This document shows positions 32,287-45,011 of a stretch of DNA of 64,000 bases, piece after piece. The notes beneath the pieces are model-generated. The model had not been told where the DNA came from and ran no database searches. It worked only from the letters and a program-made list of their open reading frames with translations. The first letter of the stretch is position 1; every line of letters starts with the position of its first letter. Source of the stretch: Stenogyne calaminthoides (taxonomy: Eukaryota > Streptophyta > Magnoliopsida > Lamiales > Lamiaceae); assembly GCA_037126765.1 (NCBI GenBank), contig JBBCBC010000001.1, positions 20,230,622 through 20,294,621 of the forward strand. Direction: 5' to 3'. The translations under genes and the position numbers were made by a program.

Positions 32287-35200
32287 ATGGATTATCCACT
32301 GACTCCTTCTTTAAAACCTCCAATTTTGGATGGATCAAATTACCCATACTGGAAACCTAAAAATACGTATGTATATTAAGTCTATAGATGAGAGAGCATG
32401 GCGTAGTGTGTTATCCGGGTTGGAATTCACCAAGGACAATTGATGATAAAGATGGAGAATTGCAAGTCAAAAAGGAAATTGATTGGTCCAATGATGAATG
32501 CACATCGACCAATTTCAATTCTAAAGCCCTTAATGCTATATTTACTGCTACTGATGTTTCTATGTTTACACTGATATCTAACTGTGTTTCTTCTAAGGAT
32601 GCATGAGAAATATTGCAGGAACATTGTGAAGGATCAAAAAGTGTTCAAGGACTGGACTCAGAATGCTTTGGGAACTAAGTTTGAAAACTTGAGGATGAAA
32701 GATGATGAAACCATTTCATCATACAATGAAAGGATAAATGAGATTTCTAATGAGTCACACTCACTTGGTGATCCAATTTCCAACACTCGGTTAGTCAATA
32801 AGATACTTAGAATTGTTCCTAAACGATTTGATGCTAAAATATGTGCAATAGAAGAGGCTAAAAACACTGATTTATTGAGTCAAAATGAGTTGGTTAGTAT
32901 CTTGAAAACTTATGAAATAAACTTAAATATGTTAGATGATGATAAACATGAGAAATATAAAGATAAGAAAGTACTTACTTTTAGAGGTGAAACTTCTGAT
33001 AATGTTGGTAAACATCCTTATGTTGTTGGGGAATGAATTGCCCGGATCTATTCGGGTTGAATATTTAAATACAAATTTAATTCTTACAATTATTACTAGC
33101 ATGAATTAATCCTATATTAATTCAAATAATAATTCAACAACAAATCATGCATAAAATTAAATCCACATAAATCCCACGATCCTAATTGCTAGGAGTTTAC
33201 GTGAACTAACCTCTCGGAGTGACCACCGTTGAGAAGATGGATATCCCGCTCACACGAACAAACCCAAAGAGTCTTCTCAAGTATTCCCTCGCCCTTGCTC
33301 AACAATCCGTGGAAGGATGCTTCGCGAACAATTAACAAAAAGGAAAAATAAAATTATGTTGCACCACCTTTGTGGATTTCTAATTTTTCCAACACATGGA
33401 ATTGCATGGGGATGAAAAGTCATCCCTATGTATCCCATATAAGATGGAAAAATTTTTTTCGATCTCCAAGATATCTTGAATATATCCCATATATTCTTTT
33501 CCTCCATATTTAAAATATTCCACAAAAATCCCACATCCTCTTTGTTATGGATATTTTCAAAAATAAGGGCCAAGATTTTCAAGATTGAGATCTTCTTGAA
33601 TTTATGAGATATTCTTGTATTCCAAGAATACATATCTTCCATAATACCTTTTCAAGAAAATCAAGAAAATCTTTCCTTCCTTATTTTACTCATAATTTTC
33701 AAAAAACACAAATAAATGGCCAAGTGGGAGTTTTCTTGAATTTAATGACATAAACTTGTATTCCAAGAATACTTATCCTCATTCCATAACAAAATTCAAA
33801 GAAATCCTTTCTCCCTCTTTATTTATTTATTTTCGAAAATTTTAGAAAAAAATAGGCAACAATATTTTATTTAATTTTAAACACTTTTTTCAGTTATTGG
33901 ACTTTATATTTGGGCTACTTGAGGGGCCTTTAGAAGAATTAAGATTGGACCTTCCAGTGGACCTTGAATTTCCAATATTGAGCCACAATATTATTCAAAG
34001 CCCATAAATATTAATTAATTCCACTACATAATTAATATTATCTATCCATCTTAACCCATATTATCAAGTTAATATGGCTCTCGGTTATTATTTCTCGTGT
34101 TTAAGATTATCCAAATCCATTAATTAATTCCAAACAACCGAAATATCTTCACTTTAATTAATATCTTTTTCCTTGGTCCAGGAACGGCTCAACATTATTA
34201 TCCATACCGGAAAACTAATTTCACTTGCAAGATTTGGTATGATAAAACTTCTGAGCCTCCCAAGGGGACTAATCAAACAAGACGACTTGCACAATCGATT
34301 CTCCGATAAATCTTAGCAAATCGTCATGTAACTAATAATATTGCCCAAGATACAAGGTATTGAATCTCATTGATTCTCTACCCATCGTAAGTCAAAACAA
34401 TATTTATTAATTCCACACGATCCTATTTAAGGGACGAGATTAAGAAATAACTAACCACTGAGGTCTAATTCTTCTCATTCGCCCAAGAATTTATCCTCTT
34501 GTAGGTCCTCTTCAGCGCATCATAACGCACTAGTGCAATCTCTTGGTCAAGACAAGTCAATCTTAGCCTTACACTTCAACCTTTCACGATGGATTGTTCA
34601 TTTCCATCTGGGTTGTGAATTCCGTACTTTTAGTTACAAGGGATCAAGAATTTAATCTTCCATGATCCGGTATCACTAAATTAATTACAATGTAACATGT
34701 AATTTATTATTGAACAGCTTATGCAAAGAAATATATGTAACATTCAATGATATTTAAAGCAATAAAGGATAAATAATTTATTTCAAAGAAAATAAGTCTC
34801 GAATTTAGTGCAATTATACAAAGTAAAAAGCATACTTTTCAAAGATAACCCCAACATATGTAATAGAAGTTGATTCTGATGAAGATGTTTCTGATTTATG
34901 TGATGAAGACATTTCTGAACAATTTGGTCTTATCACTAAGCAATTAAAAAATTATCTAAAAGGAAAGTTTAGAAAACCAAATGGTAATTTTCAACCAAAA
35001 GATAGAAACAATTAGAATACTTCTCCCTCTGATAAAAAGCTTGTTCCAAGTCAGTCTTCCAGTTTCAATCAATCTAGACAATTTTCTAAGGATAACAAGT
35101 TCAAATATGATCTTGAGTACATAAATTTTTTTTAAATGTGATGCATGTTCTGGATATGGTCATTATGCTAATGAATGTGCTAATACTATGCTTAGGAAGA

Positions 35201-35424
35201 AAATGAACTTTAATGCTAACTAGAGTGATGATTCTGAAGATGATACATTTGATGATGATCTCGATGATTATTGGTCTGAAACAGATTCAGATGTTATCAC
35301 AACATCTGAAACAACATTCAGTAAATATGATTCTGAGATTAATTGTTTTGCTGTAACTATTCTGAATGCTGAAACATCAAATTCTGCTGATTGTAACTCT
35401 GAATATCTGAAGTTTAAATCTGAT
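32287..35424 (+). pseudogene. Element A gag (UBN2-type, extended), interrupted by a solo LTR
   Basis: It starts MDYPLTPSLKPPILDGSNYP plus YWK, the copia gag opening, and is soon frame-broken. From 32584 it is open again with AWKDWTQ-like 'KDWTQNALGTKFENLRMKDD', 'ISSYNERINEIS', 'LGDPISNTRLVNKILRIVPK' and so on. It is cut at 33023 by the solo LTR and resumes at 34862. A CCHC zinc knuckle, CDACSGYGHYANEC, is at 35137-35178, with stops before and after it, followed by a strongly acidic DDSEDDTFDDDLDD patch. Gag forms the particle; the knuckle binds RNA. Confidence 0.82.
33024..34856 (-). mobile_element. Solo LTR (element C), 1,833 bp, TSD TATGT
   Basis: TATGT at 33019-33023 and 34857-34861 flanks a single LTR beginning TGTTGGGG and ending CCCCAACA. 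It is clearly related along its length to the two LTRs of element B (e.g. CCCGGATCTATT near the start, CAAAGTAAAAAGCATACTTT near the end) and in the same orientation. No internal domain remains: unequal recombination between the two LTRs of a full copy. Confidence 0.93.
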
Positions 35425-36468
35425 TTGGAAACTCAAAAACAGGTGTTGAGTTCCTTATCTTTAGAAAATTCAAATTTTAAAGAGAATCTTGTTAAGCTTG
35501 AAGTTCTTTTAACTAGAAAAGATGTGGAAAATTCTGCCTTGAAAGATGAACTTAAGTGCACTACTCTTAGTTTTAAAAAGTTTTCAGCTAGCACTACTAA
35601 TTTGAATGATGCATTGATGATTGGTAGATATGGTAATGCTGGACTTGGTTTTGAGAAAACTTTTGAAAATACTCATATATCCTGTGAACCTATTTCTTTT
35701 GTAAAAGCTGGAACTTCTTTACCAAAATCTTTTAAGGGTAAACAAAATAAATCTGATGGTTTGTTTAAAAAGTATGTCTATTTTTATTGTGCTGGAGTAT
35801 GTCACATTCGTCCATATTTTTCTAAGTTAAGAAGAGACTTAAAAGCTGGAATTACTTTACCTGATAAAGTTGAACACCCTATAAAACAGGTTAACATCAC
35901 TAAAAAGTTGATTCATAAGTACATGTCATGTAATGTTGTGTATACATCTTTGAAAGCATGTGTTCCTGGATCTTGGTACTTTGATAGTGGTTGTTCTAGA
36001 CACATGAAAGGTCAAGTCAATCATCTGACTAATTATACATCTTGTAATGGTGGTCATGTTACCTATAGTGGTGGTTCAAAAGGTAAAGTGGTTGGTAAAG
36101 GAACTTTGAATGTTCCTGGTTTTCCAAAGTTGACAAATGTGTTACATGTAAAAGGATTACTTGCTAATCTGATTAGTATTAGTCAGTTATGTGATGATGA
36201 TTTACATGTGAAATTTGACAAGAATTCATGCTATGTGTTTGATAAGAATGATGAATGCTTAATGACTGACAATAGATCTGCTGATAATTGTTATTTGATT
36301 GGTTCAAACCATACTTGTAAAAGTACTAAAGAAGACGATATTATTTTGTGGCATAAAAAACTTGGTCATACTAATTACAGAAGTATTCAGAAATTGCATA
36401 TACTAGGTGTTGCTGTTGGTTTACCTGATCTTAACTTTGAAAAAGGAAAAATCTGTGGACCATGCTAG
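35425..36468 (+). pseudogene. Element A: gag 3' coiled-coil, second knuckle, protease and GAG-pre-integrase
   Basis: Open for 347 codons. Residues 1-70 form a heptad-like Leu/Lys/Glu stretch (KFKSDLETQKQVLSSLSLEN context). A second zinc knuckle near 35785-35825 has lost Cys residues (CAGVCHIRPYF). The Ty1/copia aspartic protease follows at 35972-36010 with SWYFDSGCSRHMKG (catalytic D-S-G). LWHKKLGHTNYRSIQKLH at 36346 is the GAG-pre-integrase motif. The stop follows KICGPC, where the integrase HHCC module should continue. Together this is the gag-pol junction of a Sirevirus-type polyprotein. Confidence 0.88.
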
Positions 36469-36887
36469 AAGTTAAGCAAGTAAGCACAACACATCAAATG
36501 TTGTCAGCATGTACAACAAACAGGTGTTGTGAGTTGATTCATATGGATCTAATGGTTCCTATGGAAACTGAAAGTTTAGGTGGAAAGACGTATTCTTATG
36601 TTCTTGTAGATAATTTTTCTAGATATACTTGGGTTATATTTCTGAAAGAAAAATCTGATACCTTTTCTGAGTTTAAAATTCTTTACAAAAGGTTTAAAAT
36701 TGTTTTATGTTTAAAGATCAGTAGGATAAGGTCTAATCATGGAAGAGAATTTGAAAACAATTTGATTACTAATTTTTGTGAAAAGAAAGGTATTTTGCAA
36801 GAGTTTCTTCACCTAAAACTCCTCAACAAAATGGGATTCTTTGAAAGAAAGAATAGAACTTTGCAAGAAATGACAAGAGTTATCTAA
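36462..36887 (+). pseudogene. Element A integrase core
   Basis: CCELIHMDLMVPMETESLGG plus KTYSYVLVDNFSRYTWV is the first catalytic block of the rve domain (PF00665) and FFERKNRTLQEM the last (catalytic Glu). The second catalytic block reads IRSNHGREFEN: AAT at 36735-36737 encodes Asn where the DDE enzyme needs Asp. The frame closes at 36887, before the C-terminal domain. Integrase would insert the cDNA into chromosomes; this copy lacks a key residue. Confidence 0.87.
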
Positions 36888-37679
36888 CCTCAAAAAGTCT
36901 TTTCTAAGAAATTCCGGTCAAGCTTTAAATACTTGTCATTACATTGTGAATAGAGTGTATATTAGCTTACGGTAGTAATTGTACTCCCTATGAGATTCTC
37001 GAATAACAAGAAACCAAATTTGAAATACTTTCAAGTTTTTGGTTGTGTTTGTTACATTTTAAATGATAGAGATTAGTTGCACAAGTTTGATTCAAAGAGT
37101 GATAAAGGATTTTTCTTAGGATATTCTAAGAATAGCAAGACTTATAGAATCTATAACTTGAGAACCGATACAATGCAAGAATCATAATGTGGTATTTGAT
37201 GAACTTGTAAGTCTCGCAGTAAAAAGTCTTTGAAGACAATGTATCGATTTGATAGAAGTATCCGAGATACCGATGACATCAAGACAATAAGGATGTTGAT
37301 CGAATGTTCCTTCAACATCCGATACAACATTACCCAAAAGTTCAAATACTAAAAATTGTCACAAGATTCACAAGATCCAAAAAAACAGTTTGGTTCCTCA
37401 ACAAAGATAATGAAAAGTCATCCATCGACGATCATTGGAGAAGCTACCAATCGGTGTACAAACTAGAAGAAGAATTGGTATTCACATCAATAACTTTGTA
37501 AGATCGGTTTGCATGTCATCCATATGCAATCGAGTAACTTTTGAGTGTTATCATTCCGCAATTGAGCCTAAGAATGTGAAAGAATCTCTTAATGATGAGA
37601 ATCGGATAAATGTTATGCATGAAGAGCTTAATCGGTTTGAAAGAAATGATGTTTGGACACTTGTACCTGCACTCTAATT

Positions 37680-39090
37680 CGATATTAATGTCATAGGAAC
37701 AAAGTGGATTTTTCAAAATAAAATTGATGAATCTGGTAATATTGTGAGAAATAAGATTGGTTGCTCAAGGTTATACTCAGATTGAAGGAATTGACTTTGA
37801 TGAAATATTTGCTCCCGTTGCTAGAATAAAATCTATTAGATTACTTCTTGCTATCAGCATGTTTCATTAACATTAACTTGCATCAAATGGATGTTAAAGT
37901 TGTTTTCTTAAATGATATTTTGGATGATGAAGCTTATGTTGAACAACCTAAAGGTTTTGAAAATCTAGAATTCCCTGATCATGTTTACAAGTTAAAGAAA
38001 GCTTTGTATGGTCAAAAAACAAGCACATAGAGCTTGGTATGATAGACTTCATGATTTCTTACTTGAGTTTGGATTTTGAGAGAGGTGAAGGTGATAGAAC
38101 CTTGTTCATTAAAAATTCTAAGAATGATATCATGGTTGCTCAAATATATGTTGATGATATTGTATTTGGTTCAACTAGTAATGATATGCTTGAAAGTTTT
38201 GTTAAAGAAATGACTGCACTTTGAAATGTCTATGGTTGGAGAACTAAATTTCTTTTTAGGTCTTCAAATCAAACAAATGAAAGATGGTATTTTTTTTTGC
38301 CAAAACAAATATGCTAAGAATCTGGTGAAAATGTTTGGTTTGGAAAGTGCTAAAACTATGAAAACTCCTATGGGTTCAACTCAAAAAGTTGAGTAAAGAC
38401 TTGATTGAAAAGATGTTGATCCTACTTTTGTATAGATCAATGATTGGTAGTCTTTTGTACTTAACTTCTAGTAGGCCCGATATTATGTATAGTGTCTGCG
38501 TCTTTGTGCTAGATATCAAGCTAATCCTAAGGAATCACATCTCAATTACTCAAAAAAGAATTATAAGATATGTAAATGAACATGTGATCTGGTATTTGGT
38601 ACTCAAAGGATACTAATTGCTCTTTAGTTGGCTATAGTGATGTAGATTGAGCGGTGATTGTGATGACATAAAAAGTACCAAAGGGAGGATGTTTCTACAT
38701 GGGAAATAATATTATCTCCTCGCATAGTAAGAAATGTAATTGTGTTTCACAGTCGACAACTGAGTCTGAATATGTTGTTGCTGGAAGTTGCTGCACTCAA
38801 CTCATATGGCTTAAAAAGATGTTTGATGATTATGGGTTGGAAAGTGGTATTTTGACTGTTTATTGTGATAATACTAGTGTTATCAATATTTCCAAGAATC
38901 TCATAAACATTCTTTGACTAAGCATATAAGTATAAGACATCACTTTATAAGAGATCTTTTAGAGAAAGAAGTTGTGGAAGTTAGAATACATTTCTCTTGA
39001 AAAACAACTTGTTGATATTTTCACAAAAGCTCTTGATAATGAGAGGTTTTCTTCTCTTAGAAAATCTCTTGGTTTTTGCTATATCTGAAA
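37680..39090 (+). pseudogene. Element A reverse transcriptase and RNase H, multiply frameshifted
   Basis: The pieces in order are: IGTKWIFQNKIDESGNI (37690), VAQGYTQIEGIDFDEIFAPV (37760), HQMDVKVVFLND (37885), EQPKGFENLEFPDHVYKLKK (37935), the active-site box YVDDIVFGST (38148), SSRPDIMYSV (38470), then RNase H with VSQSTTESEYVVAGSCCTQL (38747) and the 3' part of the domain to about 39085 (FTKALDNERFSSLRKSL). At least six frame changes or stops separate them. Family Ty1/copia RVT_2 (PF07727). Confidence 0.88.
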
Positions 39091-40132
39091 ATAAACACTA
39101 GATGTTGTGACAAATGTTTCTCAACATTTGAAGCAAATATTGTGGTTCTGATAATGAGTTTGTCTACTGTATTTGCTTATTTTGAACTTTAAATGATAGT
39201 GTTTTGATCTTATTGTTTGAATCATGGTTTAGATTCAGAGTCCTGGACATATATCTCTTAAATGTATTAAAAATAAAGAACAACTTAGATGTGTAATCAC
39301 TGAGTAACTATGGGACACAAAGCTCGCTACTACGATGTTCTCTTTTCAAAAGGTGATTAAATATACATCCATCTTTGTTCACAATCCATTGAGTAACTAT
39401 GGGGCACAGAGCTCGCTACTACGGTGCACTCTTTGAAAAGATGGATCAATGTGAACATGTGTTTAAAGAAAAATTCAAAATATGCAACACTTTGATGATG
39501 AATTTCATGCAAAATTGAGTGTTGAGATATATGTGTGCCGACATTTTGTGATCCTTAAGTGATTCAAACTTTATCCATCATACATGATTTGTTTAATGTT
39601 CTTCTTAAGTCGATTTTGTAGTTTAAACAAATTATTTGAACTGTTTATGTGTCTATTTAATATTAGATATGGTTTCCTATTTTTTTTTAAATGTTTTTGG
39701 CGGCTCCTTACACATCACACGATCACAAACATGCAACATAGTGGGTGGTTACTTTGTTCCACTTATTGTTGGTTTTTTGTGGTTGTGTGTAATAACCTCC
39801 CTGCTTTAATTTCTACTTAAGGTCGAAATGTTTGTGTTGTTTAATACTGAAAGCTGAAAACATTGTTGTTTGCGCATAGGATTCAAGGTTTGTTTGATTT
39901 ACGCTTGTGTTATTTCATTATTTCTATCATATGCTTTTACTTTTCCTCCTATATTTCATATAATATTATTTTAATTGCCTGTGTATTTAATTTGATTGGA
40001 CAGAAAGACGGTGAAATGGCTGAAAAATAAAACCCATTGGTCACTCCTGATCATTCACAAACTCACGTAAACCCTTCTCACTTGAAATCTTCTTCTTCAT
40101 AAAATTCGAACCCTCTGAACTTACTCGCTGAA
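39091..40132 (+). other. Spacer between pol and ORF3 of element A, with an internal duplication
   Basis: TGAGTAACTATGGG.CACA.AGC, then TCGCTACTACG, occurs at 39300 and again at 39391, 91 bp apart. The first copy is followed by TTCTCTTTTCAAAAGGTG, the second by CACTCTTTGAAAAGATGG. No ORF. Sirevirus genomes often keep conserved non-coding motifs near their polypurine tract, which may explain this; that link is inference. Confidence 0.55.
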
Positions 40133-42349
40133 ATGGTCTCACAAAACCCAGATTATGATTCCACAAATGTTGGTGGATCATCTTCTTCTTCCATTCCTAA
40201 ACCTCCTGCACTACACATTCCTGATTCCGCTCCAAAATCACTTGTTGCTCTCCATGTAAAACAAGTCGTTGAACAGAACCCGATTGTGTTGCCTAATATT
40301 TACTTCAGTTCTAACTTACTAAATGTTTTTGACTATGTTGATCTCTCAGCCAGACCTTTGGTTGAAGAAACCGCTCCAGAAATACCTTCAGAAACCCCTA
40401 TTTCTGAACCTGTTTCTGAAAACCCTCCAGAAAACCCTTCTCAAACAGTCGATGTTGAAATGCATGATGTTGATTCCTCTGATTCAGAAGGAATGGGGGA
40501 GAAATTGAAGAACATTAGGCTGAGGAAGAAACAGTTGGCTCCCAGAAAAGGTGTTGGTAGATGGGGAAAGAGGAGAATGTCACAGAGAAGCCTAGGCAAA
40601 AAGGTAGACTATACAGGAAAAAGTCCAAAAAGGACAGATGGTGGTTCTGATGATCCTATCACTGTAGAGGACTCTGATGAAGAGATGGAAATTCCAAAAG
40701 TCCCTGTTGCAGAACCTGAGGACTCTGATGATGATCTGACAATGGAAGAATTGATGGCAAGGAAAGAGAAACGAACCAAGAGGAAAAATGAGTCATTTGT
40801 GAATGTTGCTCCTGATGCTGCAGAATCATTTGAGAATGTTGAAGAAGATGATTCTGAGAAAGAGAAAGCTGAGACAGAAGCCTCTGAGGAAGAGAACTTG
40901 GAAGCAGAGAATCCTGATGATGAAGAGGAACCTAAAGAAGAGAATGAAGCTGATGAAAATGTACAGAAATATGAGTCTGTTGAAGATCAAACTGCTGATG
41001 AGTTTGATCATCTCTCTGATTCTGATGAGGTAACAATGATTGACTCAGACCCTGATGATAGAATTGAGTTTGATAGAAAGTTTAGAGTTGTGAAAACCAT
41101 GTTGAAGAGGCATATTGTTGATGACAGAATCATTAAACTTTCTGAATTCGAAGCCAACAATTTGATAGGATTTCTAGAGAGTAGATCCTTCTTACATGCT
41201 CTGTAATATGCTAAACCATACTTTGTGCCTTGGGTTGCTGAATTCTATGCTAATTTGAAGAAAAGTTGTAGTAATTGACTGTCTTCTAATTATGGGAAAG
41301 TAAGGTTTAGGCATAATGTTGTTACCATCACTCCTAGACGCATCAATATTTTCCTAAAGACTAGAAATGTAGAAGAAGAACCTGTTGATCTAGAAATTGG
41401 GGAAGTGATGTCTGTGATAACTGGAGGAAGACATTCTGGATGGACATTACAATTTTCTGCTACAAAATTGATTTCTCTCTATTCTGTGATGCATAAACTG
41501 TTGGTCTCAAACTGGTTTCCATCTAGAAACTCCACTGTACTTACTAAAGAACATGCTTTCCTGCTTTACAAGATTGTTCACCTGAACAAGTTCAATGGGA
41601 CAATCATATTTGATAATATGATGTGTCTTGCTGGAAAACATGGTGATGGTGGATTGTTTCCATATCCAAGATTGATCTGTCAGTTCTTGGATAACTTAGA
41701 GTTTGACAGACCTAGAGGACAGAAGATAAGTGGTTTTATCCCTAGTTTTGGGATTTCCCCAGTTCTGAAAGGTGGCAACCGTGTAGTTGATTTACCTATG
41801 GAGGATCCTGAATATCAGACAAAAAATGTTGCTCATTCTGTTGGCAACATTCCATATACAGTCACCAGAAGTAATGGTATCCCTACTGTCACTTTTTCTA
41901 ATTCTTTCATTACTGATCAAATTCAATCCATCTAGCACAGTATAGATGCTCTGGTTAGACAGAAAACCTTTTGGAGAAGCCTGATTTCTACTCCAACAGG
42001 GGGAGGATCACCTGATGATGGTCCTAATGATGATGGTGGTGATGGAGTTGGTCCATCTGGGCATGTAGGTGAGAAGGATGATCAACCAGATGCTGCTGAT
42101 AATATTGATAATGATGCTGAGGATGATGATGGTGCTGCTGCACAAGAGGATCAGAATGACGATGAAGACAGAGAGGTAGAGGAAGTTGTTGAAGATGCAC
42201 TAAAGACTGATGTTGCTGACCAAATGGTACCTGATGAAGCTGAACCAGTTAATGATGATAGCCCTGATAACACTAATGATGAGCTGTTGAATACACCTCC
42301 TGAGAGTATTGCTATTATTGATCAGCTATATGGAGCTAACAAATGGTGA
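40133..42349 (+). pseudogene. Element A third ORF (env-like position), three in-frame stops
   Basis: One frame runs for 739 codons with no frameshift, broken only by TAA 41204-41206, TGA 41276-41278 and TAG 41933-41935. N-terminal third: Ser/Pro-rich (GGSSSSSIPKPPALHIPD), then basic (KGVGRWGKRRMSQRS), then a long Glu/Asp-rich low-complexity tract (40640-41050). The middle (41090-41900) is globular, with WVAEFYANLKKS, FLLYKIVHLNKFNG and similar blocks. It resembles the 'putative plant transposon protein' domain (PF20167) found in Sirevirus-type and related elements. The C-terminus is again acidic. No obvious signal peptide or membrane anchor, so 'env-like' refers to position only. Confidence 0.72.
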
Positions 42350-42731
42350 TTAGATTCAAGACATGAGGAGTTTTTGAAGTATGGGGGAGCATTTGCAGAT
42401 TATGGAGATGCAGTCATTTCAATGGCCCAGTCCTTCCCTTTATTTCACTATAGAAATTCATTTATGTATTGTAATATTTTATTTACTGCTCTTTACTTTA
42501 TAAACTCTGTTTGTGGACATTTAGATGATAGATTTATATTTATGTCATTTACTTTTTGTTGGATACTTTGTTGGCCTAAGTACACTGCTGATGTACTTAG
42601 TGTATGTGTCTGCTTTTATTATTATGATTTAGTTGAATAGTAGTTGTTCTCTGAATGATTATTATTTGTTTCTTTCCTGACACAAGTTCGGATGTTGTTT
42701 TTAACATCAGGTGTGTTGTAGTAGAAAGGCC

Positions 42732-42745
42732 AAATTGGGGGAGTT
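42732..42745 (+). other. Polypurine tract of element A
   Basis: AATTGGGGGAGTT directly before the 3' LTR start TGTTGATG at 42746 is the standard copia PPT. Confidence 0.85.
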
Positions 42746-43166
42746 TGTTGATGTTGCACGGATGTTGTTTTCAGATGTTGGACAACATTCTGCACAACAT
42801 CATGAATTTGCCCTTTCTCCTAACACTGACTCCGTTTTAATGATGTGTTTTTCTATGTTTCCTACATTGCAGGTTGAAGACAATTTCAGATATTATCAAG
42901 TGGTTGCACTAGAATGGAGTGAGAATAGAAAGATCATGGGTGGTTACACCAAGACCATAGAGATAGTGAAGGAGAAGTTTAAGGCTGTTCACACCAAGTG
43001 GATAGGACAATGCAATTGGTCTGAAAGTCTATAAATAGACTGCATTGGTCGACATTCAAGTTCGAGTTAAAGTGAAATACCATTTGCTCTACTCCAAACT
43101 TAAGAGAGTAACATCTGAGACACAACCGAAAGTACAACCTAGAGTGTTTGTATCTTGTAGGAGTGT
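42746..43166 (+). repeat. 3' LTR of element A, left part
   Basis: Matches 31441-31855 of the 5' LTR, with scattered substitutions and a small extra GTTTTAA block near 42833. Ends at the AGTGT duplication where element B entered. Confidence 0.92.
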
Positions 43167-44895
43167 TGTTGGGAAATTAGGGGTACCCGGATCTATTTGA
43201 GATGAATTTAAATACATATTTAAATTAATCAATTAATTACTAACATGAATTAATCCTAAATTAATTCAACATAATAATTAAACAAGCATATAAGCAACAT
43301 GCGTACACGTAATCCACGTAAATCCTAAGCATGCGGAATCTAGGAATTACGAGATTACTTACCTCTTGTAGGACAAATCACGAGACGATGGATCCACCCA
43401 AATTACCTTCTCAAATATGTCCCACCACATTAACGTAATTTAAAGGGAGGATTCTCAAATCGAACGATTTTAATTTAAAGGAGAAAATATAAAATATTTT
43501 GCCACCACCTTTTGTGGATTTCTAATTTTTTCAACACATGAAATTTGCATTGGGGATGAAAAATTCATCCCCTATTTATAGGACTAGGGTTGGATCTAAA
43601 ATTTTTAGCCTTGTTGGGCTATTGGAAAATTTTCTTGCTTTTCCTCAAGATACAATCTTGAATATATCTAATATATTCTATTTCCCAAAAATATCTCCCA
43701 ACAAAGTCTTCTCTCCTCCTTATACTATAAATTTTCAAAAAATCTCATTATGTGTAGGGAAGGAATAAGATCTTTTTCCTTTCTTGAATTTATGGGATAA
43801 ACTTATCTCAAGAATACTTATTCCATAAGATCTTTCCAAGAAAATCAAGAAAAAATCTTTTTCTCTTTCCTACTCATATTTTCGAAAATTACATGAAAAA
43901 TTAGGCAATAATATTTTCTTCTCATTTTCATTAATTAGACTTTAATTTGGGCTATTTGAGAGGCATTTAGGAGAATTAAGATTGGACCTCCAATGGGCTA
44001 TGAAACTTTAATATTTAGCCAAAATATTATTCAAGCCCATTAATATTAATTTATTCCACTATAAAATTAATATTGAACTATCCATCTTAACCCACATTAC
44101 GACTTCACAATAATATGGCCCCCGGTCATTATTTCCCGTGTTTAAGATTATCTTAGTCCATTAATTAATTAAGCCACTGAACAGACTTTATATTAATTAA
44201 TATCTTTGTCCTTGGAGTAAAGACAACTCAACATTATTATCCATACCAAAATAAATTTCCACTTGCAAGATTTGGTATGATAAAGATTCTGAGCCCACCA
44301 AGGGGACAAATCAAGCAAGACGTACTTGCACACAATTCTCCGTATTAAATCTTAGCAATCGTCGTGTAATCAATAATGTTGCCCAAGATATAAGGTATCG
44401 AATCACATTGATTCTCTTCCCATCATAAGTCAAAGCAATAGTTAATAATTTCACACGATTCTATTTAAGCAACGGAGATTAAGAAATAAATCGAATCAAT
44501 CGAGGTCTAATTCTTGTATATTCATGATCAAGAATTTATCCTCCTCAGAGGGTCCTATTCAAATGATCATAATGCACTAGTATAATCTCTTGGTCAAGAC
44601 AAGCTAATCCGAGCCTTACACTTCAACCTTTCATGATGGATTGTTCATTTCCATTTTGGGTTGTGAATTTGTACTTAATCACGGGAGGATCATTAATTTT
44701 ATCTTCTGTGATATGGTATCACCAAATTAACTTCAACGTAATATGTACTCACTTATCGAACAAGTTTGCAATAAATATATATAACATTCATTCATATTTA
44801 GTGCAACAGTGATAAATAATTTATTTCAGTAAATAAACAAGAAATTCAGTTTGGTTATACAAAGTAAAAGCATACTTTTCAGTATAACCCCAACA
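43167..44895 (-). repeat. 3' LTR of element B (1,729 bp)
   Basis: Begins TGTTGGGAAATTAGGGGTAC and ends AGTATAACCCCAACA on the plus strand. Aligns with 49846-51576 throughout, with substitutions and small indels. Confidence 0.93.
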
Positions 44896-45011
44896 ATCTC
44901 CCACTTATACTCAAAGTCTGCTTTTAAGTATACTTCAGCATGTCTTGTGTAGAATTTACGTGACATCTAATGTCACCTACACGAACCTAATAATATTTAT
45001 CCCACTTATAC

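Noticed and set aside
40803..41033. Met/Leu/Lys-rich open frames on both strands inside ORF3
   Set aside because: Shadow frames of the GAA/GAT-rich acidic tract of the real ORF3 frame.
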